A stretch of 64,000 nucleotides of DNA, from positions 186,001 through 250,000 of the forward strand of contig NZ_CP061178.1 in assembly GCF_017355405.1 (NCBI RefSeq), written 5' to 3'. Numbering within the stretch: the first letter of the stretch is position 1; each line of letters opens with the position of its first letter. This stretch comes from Roseomonas haemaphysalidis (GTDB taxonomy: Bacteria; Pseudomonadota; Alphaproteobacteria; Acetobacterales; Acetobacteraceae). Of this stretch, positions 1 through 9,046 are shown one piece after another. Position numbers and translations under genes: made by a program. The notes beneath the pieces were generated by a model. It worked only from the letters and a program-made list of their open reading frames with translations. It did no database searches and was not told the DNA's origin.

Positions 1-1
1 G

Positions 2-1471
2 CCGGATGCCGTGGCGATCGCCGCCATCACCTCCTGCACCAACACCACCGACCTTGGCCTGCTGGTTGCCGCCGGGCTGGTGGCGCGAAGGGCGCTGGCG
101 CTGGGCCTGGGTGTGCCCGGCTGGGTCAAGACCTCCCTGACCCCGGGCTCACCCAGCGCGGAACGCCGGCTGCGGCGGGTCGGGCTGCTGCAGGAGCTGG
201 AAACGCTGGGCTTCGGTATCGCCGGCTATGGCTGCGCCACCTGCATCGGCAATTCCGGCCCATTGCTGCCCGCCGTGGCGGAGGCGGTGCAGCGGGACGG
301 CCTGCGCCCCGTGGCCGTGCTGTCCGGCAACCGGAACTTCCCCGGCCGCGTGCACGCGCAGATCGATGCCGCGCTGCTGGCCTCCCCACCCATGGTCGTC
401 GCCTACGCCATCGCCGGCCGCGCGGCGCTGGACATCAGCCGCGACGTATTGGGCGAGGCGGTGGACGGGCGTCCCGTCCGCCTTGCCGACCTTTGGCCGA
501 CGGCCGGCGAGATCGATGCCTTGACGGCGGCCGCGAGCGAGCCGGGCGATATCGCCGCATCGGCGGCGGAGGCCGATCGCTCCGCCGATTGGGCAACCTT
601 GCAGGCACCCGGCTTGGCACGGTTTCCCTGGGATCGCGCCTCGACCTATCTGCGCCCGCCGCCCTTCGTGAACTTCGGGCCGGCGGAGGCGGCGGAGGCA
701 TCGCTGGTGGCCCACCCGCTGCTGGTCCTGGGCGACGACATCACCACCGACCATATCTCCCCCGCCGGTGCCATTCCGGCACGCAGCGACGCCGCTGCCT
801 GGCTGGTCGAACACGGCGAGAACCCGGCCGATCTGAATGTCTACGCCTCCCGGCGCGGCAACTGGGAAGTGATGCTGCGAGGGTTGTTCACCAACAAGGC
901 CGCCGTGAACCACCTGTTGCCCAGCCGCGCAGCCGGCCAGTCGGTTTTCGCGCCGACGGGAGAAGTGATGCCGGTATGGCAGGCGGCAGCGCGCTACGCC
1001 GAAGGCAGGCTCCCGGTGGTCATCATTGCGGGAGAGCGGTATGGCACCGGATCCTCACGTGACTGGGCGGCGAAGGGTGCCCAGCTGCTAGGCGTGCGGG
1101 CGGTGCTGGCGAACAGCTTCGAGCGGATCCATCGCTCCAATCTCGTTGGCATGGGCGTGCTGCCGCTGCGCCTGCCGGAGGGCTGGCGCTTCGACACCAT
1201 GGGACTGGAAGCCGGAGACCGGATCGAAGTCCTTCTGTCCTCCGCCGTGCTGACACCCCGTGCGGCCGTGCCGATCATCCTTCACCGAAAGGATGGCGAC
1301 GCGCGCCATGGCACCGCTATGGCTCTGCTGGATACGACGCGCGAAGTGAACCTGATCCGTGCCGGGGGTATCATCCCGACCATTCTACGCCGCGCCTTGA
1401 AGGATGGAGCGCCCGGCGTGGTGGAGAAAGGTGAACCACGATGGTCTGGTACGAGCTTCGGTAGAAACTGA
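2..1471 (+). CDS. Aconitate hydratase family protein, 3' part (5' end outside window)
   Basis: The reading frame is open from the first bases of the window, so the gene begins upstream and only about 490 C-terminal residues are present. SCTNT near the start and GCATCIGNSG further on supply the cysteines that bind the [4Fe-4S] cluster in aconitases. GDDITTDHISPAG and YGTGSSRDWAAKG are the usual motifs of the C-terminal swivel domain. The enzyme would interconvert citrate and isocitrate, or hydrate a related acid such as 2-methyl-cis-aconitate. AcnA and AcnD cannot be told apart from this part alone. The GTG at 11 lies inside a conserved motif and is not a real start. A GntR regulator follows on the same strand after 180 bp, but no shared operon is evident. 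Confidence 0.93.
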   Translation, partial: PDAVAIAAITSCTNTTDLGLLVAAGLVARRALALGLGVPGWVKTSLTPGSPSAERRLRRVGLLQELETLGFGIAGYGCATCIGNSGPLLPAVAEAVQRDGLRPVAVLSGNRNFPGRVHAQIDAALLASPPMVVAYAIAGRAALDISRDVLGEAVDGRPVRLADLWPTAGEIDALTAAASEPGDIAASAAEADRSADWATLQAPGLARFPWDRASTYLRPPPFVNFGPAEAAEASLVAHPLLVLGDDITTDHISPAGAIPARSDAAAWLVEHGENPADLNVYASRRGNWEVMLRGLFTNKAAVNHLLPSRAAGQSVFAPTGEVMPVWQAAARYAEGRLPVVIIAGERYGTGSSRDWAAKGAQLLGVRAVLANSFERIHRSNLVGMGVLPLRLPEGWRFDTMGLEAGDRIEVLLSSAVLTPRAAVPIILHRKDGDARHGTAMALLDTTREVNLIRAGGIIPTILRRALKDGAPGVVEKGEPRWSGTSFGRN

Positions 1472-1651
1472 CACGGGTATTCACCCAGGCTGGAATAGCG
1501 ATGCGGCGGCTGTCGGAAATTGCGGGTATCGTCCATGCCCGACGACCACACCTGCCGGGCCACGACGGCACTTCGGCTGATCAGGAGGGACAAGGCGGCG
1601 TACGAGCGGTATGTTTGAGGGTAGTGACCGAACCCGGACAGCCGCCTCACG

Positions 1652-2572
1652 ATGCCTCAAGAGTTCCCGCACGACGCCAACGGTACCACGGAGCTGCATC
1701 GCAGCCTCGCGCGTGACATCCTGCTCCGCCTGCAAGCGGAAAGCGTGAAGCCGGGGGAGAAGCTGTCGCGACTGTTGCTATCGCGGGAGCTGGGGGTATC
1801 GCGCACGCCGGTGAACGGGGCCATCGCTTTGCTCGCCAATCTGGGCGTCGTGCGGACGGAGGGTAGGGCGGTACGGTTGGTGGATCCGGGGCTGGACGCC
1901 GCCAGGCTCGGTGCCCCGGGGCCATCTCCAGCGGAAGAAGTCGCTGACCTGATGATCCGCCTCGCCCGAGACAGGCGCATAGGGACGCTGCCGGACGAAG
2001 TGTCAGAACGCGATCTACTGCAACGCTACAGCGTGCGGACGGCTATCCTGCAACAGGCGCTGCGCCAATTGCTGGAGCTCGGCGCCGTCGGGCGTAATCG
2101 CGGCCATGGTTGGCGCTTCCAGTCTGGTTACAACTCAGCCGAGGAGCGACGGGCATCGCATCAGTTCCGCCTGATCGTCGAGCCCGCAGCCCTGCGGGAA
2201 GCCGGCTTCCGCCTCGACCAGGCCTGGGTGTCGCAGATGGAGGCCCAGCACAGGGAAGTCGGAGCCTGCCGGTGGGAGGAGTTCGATGCCATCGGTTTCT
2301 TTGAACTCAACGCGGCCTTTCACCAAGGGCTCGCCGACGCCTCCGGCAACCGCTTCCTGGGCCAGGCGGTCCAGCAACAGAACCGCCTGCGCCGTTTCTC
2401 CGGCTATGGCTGGTCCCGCGGCGCCGCACAGGTCCGCCAATCCGTGTCAGCCCACCTTGATATCCTGCAGGCCCTCAAGCGCGGCGACCGGGAGGCCGCG
2501 GCAGCGGCAATGACGGCGCATATCCAGCAAGCAGCCACCTTGATCGACCAGCCACTCGTCCTGGGTCCCTGA
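1652..2572 (+). CDS. GntR-family regulator with two N-terminal winged helices and an FCD-like domain
   Basis: A 306-aa DNA-binding repressor or activator of the GntR/FCD type. Residues about 13-70 form the usual GntR winged helix (ELGVSRTPVNGA recognition helix). Residues about 92-150 look like a second winged helix (LLQRYSVRTAILQQALRQLLELGAV). The C-terminal half has the FCD pattern, with NAAFHQGL and HLDILQALKRGDREAA carrying the likely metal/ligand histidines. The doubled DNA-binding part is unusual against the normal single copy of about 230 aa. No clear ribosome site precedes the ATG, so the exact start is uncertain. It lies 81 bp before the C45 gene on the same strand, with two palindromes in the gap, and probably controls that gene and the SBP after it. 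Confidence 0.88.
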   Translation: MPQEFPHDANGTTELHRSLARDILLRLQAESVKPGEKLSRLLLSRELGVSRTPVNGAIALLANLGVVRTEGRAVRLVDPGLDAARLGAPGPSPAEEVADLMIRLARDRRIGTLPDEVSERDLLQRYSVRTAILQQALRQLLELGAVGRNRGHGWRFQSGYNSAEERRASHQFRLIVEPAALREAGFRLDQAWVSQMEAQHREVGACRWEEFDAIGFFELNAAFHQGLADASGNRFLGQAVQQQNRLRRFSGYGWSRGAAQVRQSVSAHLDILQALKRGDREAAAAAMTAHIQQAATLIDQPLVLGP

Positions 2573-2579
2573 TTCGCTG

Positions 2580-2615
2580 CTCTGAACAGAGTTGCACTTT
2601 GTCCAGGAAAGTGCA
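2580..2615. promoter_or_regulatory. Two adjacent palindromes upstream of the C45 gene (candidate operator)
   Basis: Positions 2580-2591 read CTCTG-AA-CAGAG. Positions 2593-2615 read TGCACTTT-(7 nt)-AAAGTGCA, a perfect 8-7-8 inverted repeat. No T-run follows, so an operator is more likely than a terminator. The location between the GntR gene and the C45 gene fits control by that GntR protein. This is inference from symmetry and position only. Confidence 0.45.
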
Positions 2616-2653
2616 TCACTTGGCTCATCCTGATCCACGCCTGGAGCCGCCCC

Positions 2654-3790
2654 ATGCCCAACGCCTTTCCCTTGATCGAGGTCTCCGGTCCGCCGATGAA
2701 ACGCGGCAGGCAATACGGGCAACAGGCTCGGGAGCGTATTCACACGGGCATCGCCCATTACGGCGCCCAGCTGCGGCGGTTGGGGCTGGATGGGGCGCAG
2801 GTGGGCGAGCTTGTGCGGCTTTACCTGCCAATCATCGAGGGCTTCGACGATGGGTACGTGCCTGAGATGCGGGGCATCGCGGAGGGTTCAGGTGCGTCCT
2901 TCGAGGATATCGTCCTGCTGAATGCACGCACGGAGATCCTGAAGCTCGCCGAGAAGCCGGCACTGCGCGCACGGCTTGCCGCCGTGTCAGAGGGCTGCAC
3001 CGCCGTTGCCATCATGCCCGGGGCGGCAGCCGGCGGCGCGCTGGTTCATGCGCAGAACTGGGACTGGAAGGCCGAATGCGTCGAGACCGCCGTGGTGCTG
3101 CGCATCCGGCGGGATGACGGGCCGGACATCATGACCTTCACCGAGGCCGGCGGCTTGGCACGATCCGGGATGAATTCGGCCGGCATCGCCATCACCGCCA
3201 ACTATCTGCAATCCGACCGCGACTACCGCGACGTCGGCGTGCCGCTGGCGCTGATCCGCCGCAAGGTGCTGCAGCAGACCCATGTGGCCCATGCCATGAA
3301 GGCCGTCTATTCGACGCCCAAGTCGGCATCGAACAACATGATGATCAGCCAGGCCGGCGGTATCTGCATCGACTTCGAGTGCGCCCCGGACGAAACCTTC
3401 CAGGTGCATCCGGAAGGCGGCCTGTTGGTGCATGCCAATCACTTTGTCAGCCCCGTCGCGCTGTCCAAGTTGAAGGATGCTGGCATGGCGATGCATGCCG
3501 ACACGCTGTACCGCGACCTGCGGGTGCGGGATCTGCTACTGCCGCATCTGGGCTCCGTTACTGTGGATCACGTCAAGGCGGCGTTGGCCGACGATTTCCA
3601 GACGCCGTTCTCGGTGTGTCGCCCGGTCCGCCGCAACACGGACGACAACCTGTCGGCCACTGTCGCGACCGTCGTGATGCAGCCGGCCGCCGGCCTCATG
3701 GAGGTGGCTCCGCTGCCAGCCGAGGGCGCACGCTTTACGCGCTACACCCTGCCGCAGGATGCCGCGGCGACCCGGGCGGCGGCGGAATAA
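2654..3790 (+). CDS. C45-family autoprocessing acyltransferase/amidohydrolase (isopenicillin N acyltransferase-like)
   Basis: A 378-aa Ntn-hydrolase. Family members cut themselves before an internal cysteine, which becomes the N-terminal nucleophile, and then break or exchange amide or acyl bonds. The expected junction is visible as EGCTAVAI with Cys115, followed by HAQNWDWK. The N-terminal part has the family's GRQYGQQ and LNARTEI segments. The fungal enzyme of this family makes penicillin G, while bacterial members are mostly of unknown substrate. No secretion signal is evident, so it probably acts in the cytoplasm. The SBP gene starts 51 bp downstream in the same direction, suggesting that the imported ligand is the enzyme's substrate. 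Substrate cannot be named from sequence. Confidence 0.88.
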   Translation: MPNAFPLIEVSGPPMKRGRQYGQQARERIHTGIAHYGAQLRRLGLDGAQVGELVRLYLPIIEGFDDGYVPEMRGIAEGSGASFEDIVLLNARTEILKLAEKPALRARLAAVSEGCTAVAIMPGAAAGGALVHAQNWDWKAECVETAVVLRIRRDDGPDIMTFTEAGGLARSGMNSAGIAITANYLQSDRDYRDVGVPLALIRRKVLQQTHVAHAMKAVYSTPKSASNNMMISQAGGICIDFECAPDETFQVHPEGGLLVHANHFVSPVALSKLKDAGMAMHADTLYRDLRVRDLLLPHLGSVTVDHVKAALADDFQTPFSVCRPVRRNTDDNLSATVATVVMQPAAGLMEVAPLPAEGARFTRYTLPQDAAATRAAAE

Positions 3791-3841
3791 CGGAACAACA
3801 GGCCAAGGGCCGGGAAACGTCCCAGCAAGAAAGGATTCAGC

Positions 3842-5437
3842 ATGACGCCGACCCTGCGGCTGACCCGCCGGGCGCTCTGGGGCACCGCTGCCGGCGTGCT
3901 GGTCGCTGCGCCTGCGAAGGCTGACGCCGCCCCGAGCCTGACGATCGGGCTGGCGGCGCCGATCCCGACGGTGGACCCGCATTTCTACAACGCTACCCCG
4001 TCCAAGATCCTGTCGCTCCACATCTTCGACCGGCTGATCGACCAGACGCAGGAGAACCGTCTGGCGCCGGCCCTGGCCCTAAGCTGGAAGCCGGTGTCGG
4101 AGGAAGTGTGGGAGTTCAAGCTGCGGCCCGGAGTCCGCTTCAGCAACGGCAATACCTTTTCGGGTGAGGACGTCCGCTTCACGGTGGAACGCGCCCGCAG
4201 CGTGCCAAACAGCCCCGGCGGGTTCGGCGGCGTGGTGCGCCAGATCGCCCGCGTGGAGGTTGTCGATCCCGAGACGCTGCGCATCCACACTCGCGGCGCC
4301 TCGCCCAACCTGCCGAACGACCTGTCCAATCTGGCCATCATCTCCCACCGCGCCGGCGCGGATGCCACGACGGAGGACTACAATTCCGGCAAGGCTGCCA
4401 TCGGCACCGGGCCTTATAAGCTGCTGAGCTTCACGCATGGCCAGGGCATCGAGTTGGAGCGCAACGACGACTGGTGGGGCCCGAAGCCCGACTGGCGGCG
4501 GGTGGTGCTGAAGTTTCTGCCGAACGCCGGCGGGCGCAGCGCCGCACTGCTGTCCGGCTCCGTCGACGTGATCGACGTACCATCCCCGAACGACCTGCCG
4601 CGCCTGCGGCAGGATTCCCGCTTCAGCGTCTTCTCCCACCAGGGCATGCGGACGATCTACCTGTCCCTGGAGCAAAGCAGCGCCGAGCCCTCGCCTTTTG
4701 TCACGGATGCCGCCGGCCAGCCCCTGCCCGCCAACCCCCTGCGGGACCAGCGGGTCCGGCGGGCTCTCTCGGTGGCCATCAGCCGGGACGCGCTGGCCGA
4801 GCGCGTCATGCAGCAGACCGCCAGCCCGACCGGGCAATGGTTGCCGCCCGACGCCTGGTCGTACAACCCGGCCGTCGCGGTGCCGGCCTTCGATCCCGAT
4901 CTGGCGCGACGGTTGCTCGCTGAGGCAGGCTTTCCTCAAGGATTTCGACTGACGCTCCATGTCCCCAATGACCTCCGGCCGACGGATGCGATCACGGCGC
5001 AGGCCATCGCGCAGATGTGGACCCGCGTGGGCGTACCCACGACGGTGGAAGCGATCCCGAACGCCAGCCACGCCGCCCGGGCGGCACGGCATGAGTTCGC
5101 GGTCAATCTGCTTGGTTGGGGAAGCAATTCGGGTGAAGCGGGCTACGCGTTGGTGAATGTCCTCAGCACGCCAGACAAGGAAACGGGTGCAGGCGCCTAC
5201 AACCGCGGGGGATACTCCAACCCGCGCCTGGATGCTCTGACCACCAAGGCCATGGCGACGCTGGATGACGAGGCTCGCGAAAAGACGCTGCAGCAGGCAA
5301 TTGAGGTCGCGATGACCGATGTCGCTATCATCCCGCTGTACCAACTCAGCAACTTCTGGGTGACCCGCAAGGGGCTGTCCTATGAGGCCAGCGGCCACGA
5401 GCGCACCAATGCCATGGCAGTCAAATCATCGCGTTAA
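3842..5437 (+). CDS. ABC importer solute-binding protein, family 5 (peptide/opine/nickel type), orphan
   Basis: A 531-aa periplasmic receptor of the DppA/OppA family. The N-terminus has an RR-containing signal (TRRALWG followed by a hydrophobic stretch and an AKADA cleavage region), so Tat export is plausible. Family features include VDPHFYN, IFDRLID, GTGPYKL and the late VRRALSVAISRDALAERVM segment. AAGGA lies just before the ATG. No permease or ATPase gene is adjacent, so it must use another transporter's membrane unit. It is clearly related to three other orphan SBPs in this window, starting at 31044, 35919 and 45476. Pairing with the C45 enzyme suggests capture of an acylated amine or peptide-like compound. 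Confidence 0.93.
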   Translation: MTPTLRLTRRALWGTAAGVLVAAPAKADAAPSLTIGLAAPIPTVDPHFYNATPSKILSLHIFDRLIDQTQENRLAPALALSWKPVSEEVWEFKLRPGVRFSNGNTFSGEDVRFTVERARSVPNSPGGFGGVVRQIARVEVVDPETLRIHTRGASPNLPNDLSNLAIISHRAGADATTEDYNSGKAAIGTGPYKLLSFTHGQGIELERNDDWWGPKPDWRRVVLKFLPNAGGRSAALLSGSVDVIDVPSPNDLPRLRQDSRFSVFSHQGMRTIYLSLEQSSAEPSPFVTDAAGQPLPANPLRDQRVRRALSVAISRDALAERVMQQTASPTGQWLPPDAWSYNPAVAVPAFDPDLARRLLAEAGFPQGFRLTLHVPNDLRPTDAITAQAIAQMWTRVGVPTTVEAIPNASHAARAARHEFAVNLLGWGSNSGEAGYALVNVLSTPDKETGAGAYNRGGYSNPRLDALTTKAMATLDDEAREKTLQQAIEVAMTDVAIIPLYQLSNFWVTRKGLSYEASGHERTNAMAVKSSR

Positions 5438-6090
5438 CGGCTATCTTGCTGCTCTGCGCTGCAAAGGCTTGGAGCTGCGATCCCTCACGGCTGAAATATT
5501 GTTCAGCATACTGCTCCAGACCCTGACACTGGGGGCTCTGCCGCTTGGCCTGAGAAACTGCTGATCCGGCCTGGGCGATGCCAATAAGTATAGTACTCGG
5601 ATCGTAACTGGACAATTTCTACACTTCCGCATGAGAAAACGGTGCTGCACGACGATTCAGTAAGCTGAACAGTATCAATTTCGGTTCTGCTCAGCCATTC
5701 GTGCCGACCAGTCAAATAACATCGGACGTGGCTGCCGAATTAATTACGAGGCAGACAAGGCCGGTCTCGCCCCTTCAACCAGTGTGTGGCGGCAAGAACG
5801 TCCTACGGGCTCACGCTCCGTGGGGCGACTCATCCATGGACATAAGGTTTTGGCGGGATTTGGCACCCCAGCACTTCGGCCAGAGATCCGTTGACAGAAG
5901 CCAACCAACGAGCGAAGCTAAATAAGAACTGCTGAAGTTCTTATTTGAACAATACGATTGCGGCCCTGGAGAGACAAGAAAGAGACGTCACGAGGCTTCG
6001 CCTTAGTGCGATGGCCGCTCTCCTACGCTGCTGTTTCGGTGCTGGCCTATGGGTCGATGGTCACGCGACTACGGAAGGGAGCCTGAGTTC
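5438..6090. other. 653-bp intergenic region, less GC-rich, with a long hairpin
   Basis: No convincing gene is seen. Short open frames on both strands lack ribosome sites and recognisable composition. Base composition looks lower in GC than the flanking genes. The only clear structure is the 27-nt inverted repeat at 5920-5946. It separates the C45/SBP cassette from the sugar-acid operon and may be a junction between separately acquired blocks. Confidence 0.5.
5920..5946. promoter_or_regulatory. Perfect 11-bp inverted repeat, AT-rich (operator or terminator)
   Basis: AAATAAGAACT, a 5-nt loop GCTGA, then AGTTCTTATTT. The stem is perfect but AT-rich. It ends in TTATTTG with no longer T-run, so its role as terminator is doubtful. 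It lies about 145 bp before the RraA-like gene and could be an operator for that operon. Confidence 0.45.
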
Positions 6091-6816
6091 ATGAACGCGA
6101 TAGACGCCGCCAAAGCGATAGCGATGCTCAGCCAAGTTTCTGCCGCGGCATTGACAGGCTTCATGTACAAAAAGCATGGGATGCGCAGCCGATCCGTGTC
6201 GAACGTACGGCCGCTGGACGGCAACACATGCCGCATGGTCGGGCGTGCCTATACCATTCGCTATGTGCCTCAGCGCGAGGACCTAAACGTTGCGACGGAT
6301 CTCGGCCATCCCGACAGCCTGCTGCTCCGGGCCATGGAAGAGATTGGTGAAGGCGATGTGCTCGTGATGGACATGCAGAGTTGCGCGCATGTGGGCGGCC
6401 TCGGCGATGTGCTGATGACCCGGCTGATCCAGGCGAAGGCCGCAGGCGTGCTAGCCGACGGCGGAATGCGTGACGTCGGCGACCTGAAGACCATGGGCCT
6501 GCCGATATTCTGCACCGGCCCAGCCGCGCCGCCCGGTCCGGTCGCGATCATGCCGGCTGGCGTACAGGAACTGGTGGGCTGTGGCGGCGTGGCAATTTTC
6601 CCGGGTGATTTCGTGGTTGGCGACGACGATGGTGCAGTCATCGTGCCGGCTCATCTGGCGATTGAGGCTGCTGAGCACTGTATCGCTAAAGAAAGACAGG
6701 ATAGCTGGTCCCGGCAGATGGTCGCGGACGGCCACGGCGTGCGTGGTTACTATCCGCCTGATGCCGAGCGGCTGGCGCAATACCAGGCATGGGTCGCACG
6801 ACAACCGCCGGGCTGA
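6091..6816 (+). CDS. RraA-like / HMG-CHA aldolase family protein
   Basis: A 241-aa protein of the RraA/4-hydroxy-4-methyl-2-oxoglutarate aldolase superfamily. Typical segments are VGRAYTIRY, DVLVMDMQ, GVLADGGMRDV and PGDFVVGDDDGAVIVP. The LADGGMRD motif carries the Arg and Asp that bind substrate and metal in the aldolases. The ATG at 6091 was chosen because GGAAGGGAG lies about 10 nt upstream; an in-frame start 14 codons earlier lacks this. In this operon, with a sugar importer and an enolase-superfamily dehydratase, a retro-aldol step on a 2-keto-3-deoxy acid is more likely than RNase E inhibition. Substrate unknown. Confidence 0.85.
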   Translation: MNAIDAAKAIAMLSQVSAAALTGFMYKKHGMRSRSVSNVRPLDGNTCRMVGRAYTIRYVPQREDLNVATDLGHPDSLLLRAMEEIGEGDVLVMDMQSCAHVGGLGDVLMTRLIQAKAAGVLADGGMRDVGDLKTMGLPIFCTGPAAPPGPVAIMPAGVQELVGCGGVAIFPGDFVVGDDDGAVIVPAHLAIEAAEHCIAKERQDSWSRQMVADGHGVRGYYPPDAERLAQYQAWVARQPPG

Positions 6817-6893
6817 GCCTGCGAACCGTACCCGGTCAAGATCAAGCTGAAGGTCCGCCATAAGGACCAAAGCACCAAGGGGAGGATACGCGC

Positions 6894-8159
6894 ATGGATA
6901 GCACAAAGGGATACCGGCGTCGTGCCTTGCTCGCGGGGGCGGTGGCAGCTGCGGTCGTGCCAGAGTTCCTGCATGCTGCTGAGGCCGGCGAGATCACCTG
7001 GCTGGTCACCGATCCCTCCAAGCCGATCGCGACGCAGTTCGCTGCGGAGTTCGAGCAGCAGAATGCTGATCTCAAGATCCGGCTTCAATTCGCACCCTAT
7101 GCCGATTTGGAAAACAAGGTGCTGATCGCGCTGCGCTCCGGCAGCCCGCCTGATGTGATGGAAGTACAGACCTCCTGGATTCCGTCCTATGCCGGCACCA
7201 ACAAGCTCAATGACCTCCGCCCGCTCCTGGGCGAGATTGGCCTGGGCACGGAGGCCTTCCTGCCAGCTGCGATCCGGGCCGCCTCGTCCGGCGATAGGGT
7301 GCTTGGTATTCCTTATCAGGCCGAAGCGCTGTCGATCATCTATAACCGCCAGTCTTTCCGTGATGCCGGACTGGATCCGGACAAGCCGCCGCAAACCTGG
7401 CCGGAGTTGGTGGAGACGACGCGTAGACTGACGCGGCGCGGGCCGGACGGCGCGATGCGGTATGGCTACGGCATCGCCGGCGGCGGACCTGGCGGGCAGA
7501 GCAACGTCATCTATCGGGCACTGCCCTATGTGTGGATGAACGGGGGCGACATTCTGGACGCCGAGCTGAAACGGGCTGTCCTGAACAGCCGCGAGTCCGT
7601 CGAGGGCGTCCGCTTCTACGCGGATTTCTACCGCACGCTGAAGGTGTCGCCACCATCGACGCTGGAGAATGGTGCGCTGGAACTCCGCCGGCTCTTCCAA
7701 GCTGGAGCCATCGCGATGTACCAAGCTACGCCAACAGATTTTGACGTGCTGAGCGCCAACCCAAACCTTGATGTCGGCGTAATGGTGACGCCGCATCCGG
7801 AAGACCGCCAAAGTACGGCATTGCTCGGCGGCTGGGCCTTCATCGCGCCGAGTGACGGCCGCAACAAGGCAGGTGCTGAGAGGCTGTTACGCTTTCTGGC
7901 CACACGCGAGCATATCGGTGCCTACACCAAGACTTTCCCGGCCCTGACAGCAGCACTGGACCTGCCGCGCTTCAGCCGTCCCGTACTGAAGCCCTTCGCC
8001 GACCAGCTTGCGCTGGCCCGCGCGCAGCCGCCAATTCCCGCCTGGGTGCGGATGACAGACGTCTTCTACCAAAGGCTGCAGGAGGTGCTGATTGGTGACC
8101 GGACGCCGCAGGCCGCCATGGATGCTGCCGCCGCCGAGATCAACCGGATCCTGGCCTGA
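6894..8159 (+). CDS. Carbohydrate ABC importer, solute-binding protein (family 1)
   Basis: A 421-aa extracytoplasmic sugar-binding protein. It starts with a basic RRRALLAG signal peptide of Tat character and likely cleavage near LHAAEA. The mature part shows the family-1 pattern: TWLVTDP at the first strand, PPDVMEVQTSWIPSYAG in the hinge region, and GGWAFIAPSDGRNKAGAERLLRFL near the C-terminal lobe. A strong GGGGAGG ribosome site precedes the ATG. The two permease genes follow directly, so it delivers ligand to that pair. The neighbouring dehydratase points to a sugar acid or a glycoside of one as ligand, by inference. Confidence 0.93.
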   Translation: MDSTKGYRRRALLAGAVAAAVVPEFLHAAEAGEITWLVTDPSKPIATQFAAEFEQQNADLKIRLQFAPYADLENKVLIALRSGSPPDVMEVQTSWIPSYAGTNKLNDLRPLLGEIGLGTEAFLPAAIRAASSGDRVLGIPYQAEALSIIYNRQSFRDAGLDPDKPPQTWPELVETTRRLTRRGPDGAMRYGYGIAGGGPGGQSNVIYRALPYVWMNGGDILDAELKRAVLNSRESVEGVRFYADFYRTLKVSPPSTLENGALELRRLFQAGAIAMYQATPTDFDVLSANPNLDVGVMVTPHPEDRQSTALLGGWAFIAPSDGRNKAGAERLLRFLATREHIGAYTKTFPALTAALDLPRFSRPVLKPFADQLALARAQPPIPAWVRMTDVFYQRLQEVLIGDRTPQAAMDAAAAEINRILA

Positions 8160-8188
8160 ACGGAGGGGGCACGAGCAGGGGGGGCGCA

Positions 8189-9046
8189 ATGTCTGGACGA
8201 CAAGGGCCATGGTTCGTGCTGCCAGCCATTCTGATCCTGGCGGCCTTCGTGGTGTATCCTATCATCGAAACGGTGTTGCTGAGCGTCACCGACCCGTCCG
8301 GTGCCTATGTCGGGCTGATGAATTACCAGGAAGTGGTTGAATCGGGCACGACGGCACGTGCCGCGAACAACACCTTGTACTACGTGCTGCTGTCCATCCT
8401 ATTCGAATTGATCCTCGGCATCGCAGCCGGAATTCTGCTGAACCAGCGTTTCCGCGGCCTCGGCGCCGTACGGTCGATGATGTTGATCCCCTGGGTGATC
8501 CCAGACATCGTCGCGGCCACCGCCTGGGCTTGGATGTATCACACGGATTTTGGCGTCATCAACCAATTGCTGCTGATGACCGGCCTGTTGCATGAACCGG
8601 TAGGCTGGCTGACTCAATCAGCCACCGTGATGCCTGCGCTGGTCGCGGTGCATGTGTGGAAGGTGTTTCCCTTCGTGGCCATCATGGTTCTGGCGGGGCT
8701 TCAGGCCATCCCGACCTCGCTCTACGAGGCCGCGCAGGTCGATGGCGCGGCATTCTGGGACGAAGTGCGCCACATCATGCTGCCGGCGCTCCGCAGCACG
8801 ATCACGGCGATCACTTTGCTGCTGCTGGTCAACGGCTTCAATTCCATCACCATCGTCTACGCCATGACGCGAGGCGGGCCAGCCAATCGTTCGCTGCTGA
8901 CCTCAATCCAGATCTTCAAGGAAGCGTTCGAGTACTCGCGCTTCAATCAGGCAAGCGCTCTATCGATCATGTTCTTCATCGTCGTATCGACCGTCATCGC
9001 TATCTACGTTCGCTGGACGGCGAAGCAAGCCAGGGCAGACGCATGA
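8189..9046 (+). CDS. Carbohydrate ABC importer permease, MalF/UgpA type
   Basis: A 285-aa inner-membrane protein with six predicted hydrophobic segments. The cytoplasmic coupling loop of sugar permeases is clear (YEAAQVDGAAFWDEVRHIMLP, EAA motif with conserved Gly). A G-run lies before the ATG, 29 bp after the SBP stop. Its TGA overlaps the start of the next permease as ATGA. It forms half of the membrane channel for the SBP encoded upstream. Confidence 0.93.
   Translation: MSGRQGPWFVLPAILILAAFVVYPIIETVLLSVTDPSGAYVGLMNYQEVVESGTTARAANNTLYYVLLSILFELILGIAAGILLNQRFRGLGAVRSMMLIPWVIPDIVAATAWAWMYHTDFGVINQLLLMTGLLHEPVGWLTQSATVMPALVAVHVWKVFPFVAIMVLAGLQAIPTSLYEAAQVDGAAFWDEVRHIMLPALRSTITAITLLLLVNGFNSITIVYAMTRGGPANRSLLTSIQIFKEAFEYSRFNQASALSIMFFIVVSTVIAIYVRWTAKQARADA

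Noticed and set aside
5421..5615. Possible 64-aa gene on the minus strand
   Set aside because: It has only a TTG start, no ribosome site, overlaps the SBP end and resembles no family, though its composition is not absurd.
6091..6816. Naming the RraA-like gene as ribonuclease E inhibitor
   Set aside because: The operon is catabolic and the aldolase motif is present. An enzyme role fits better.
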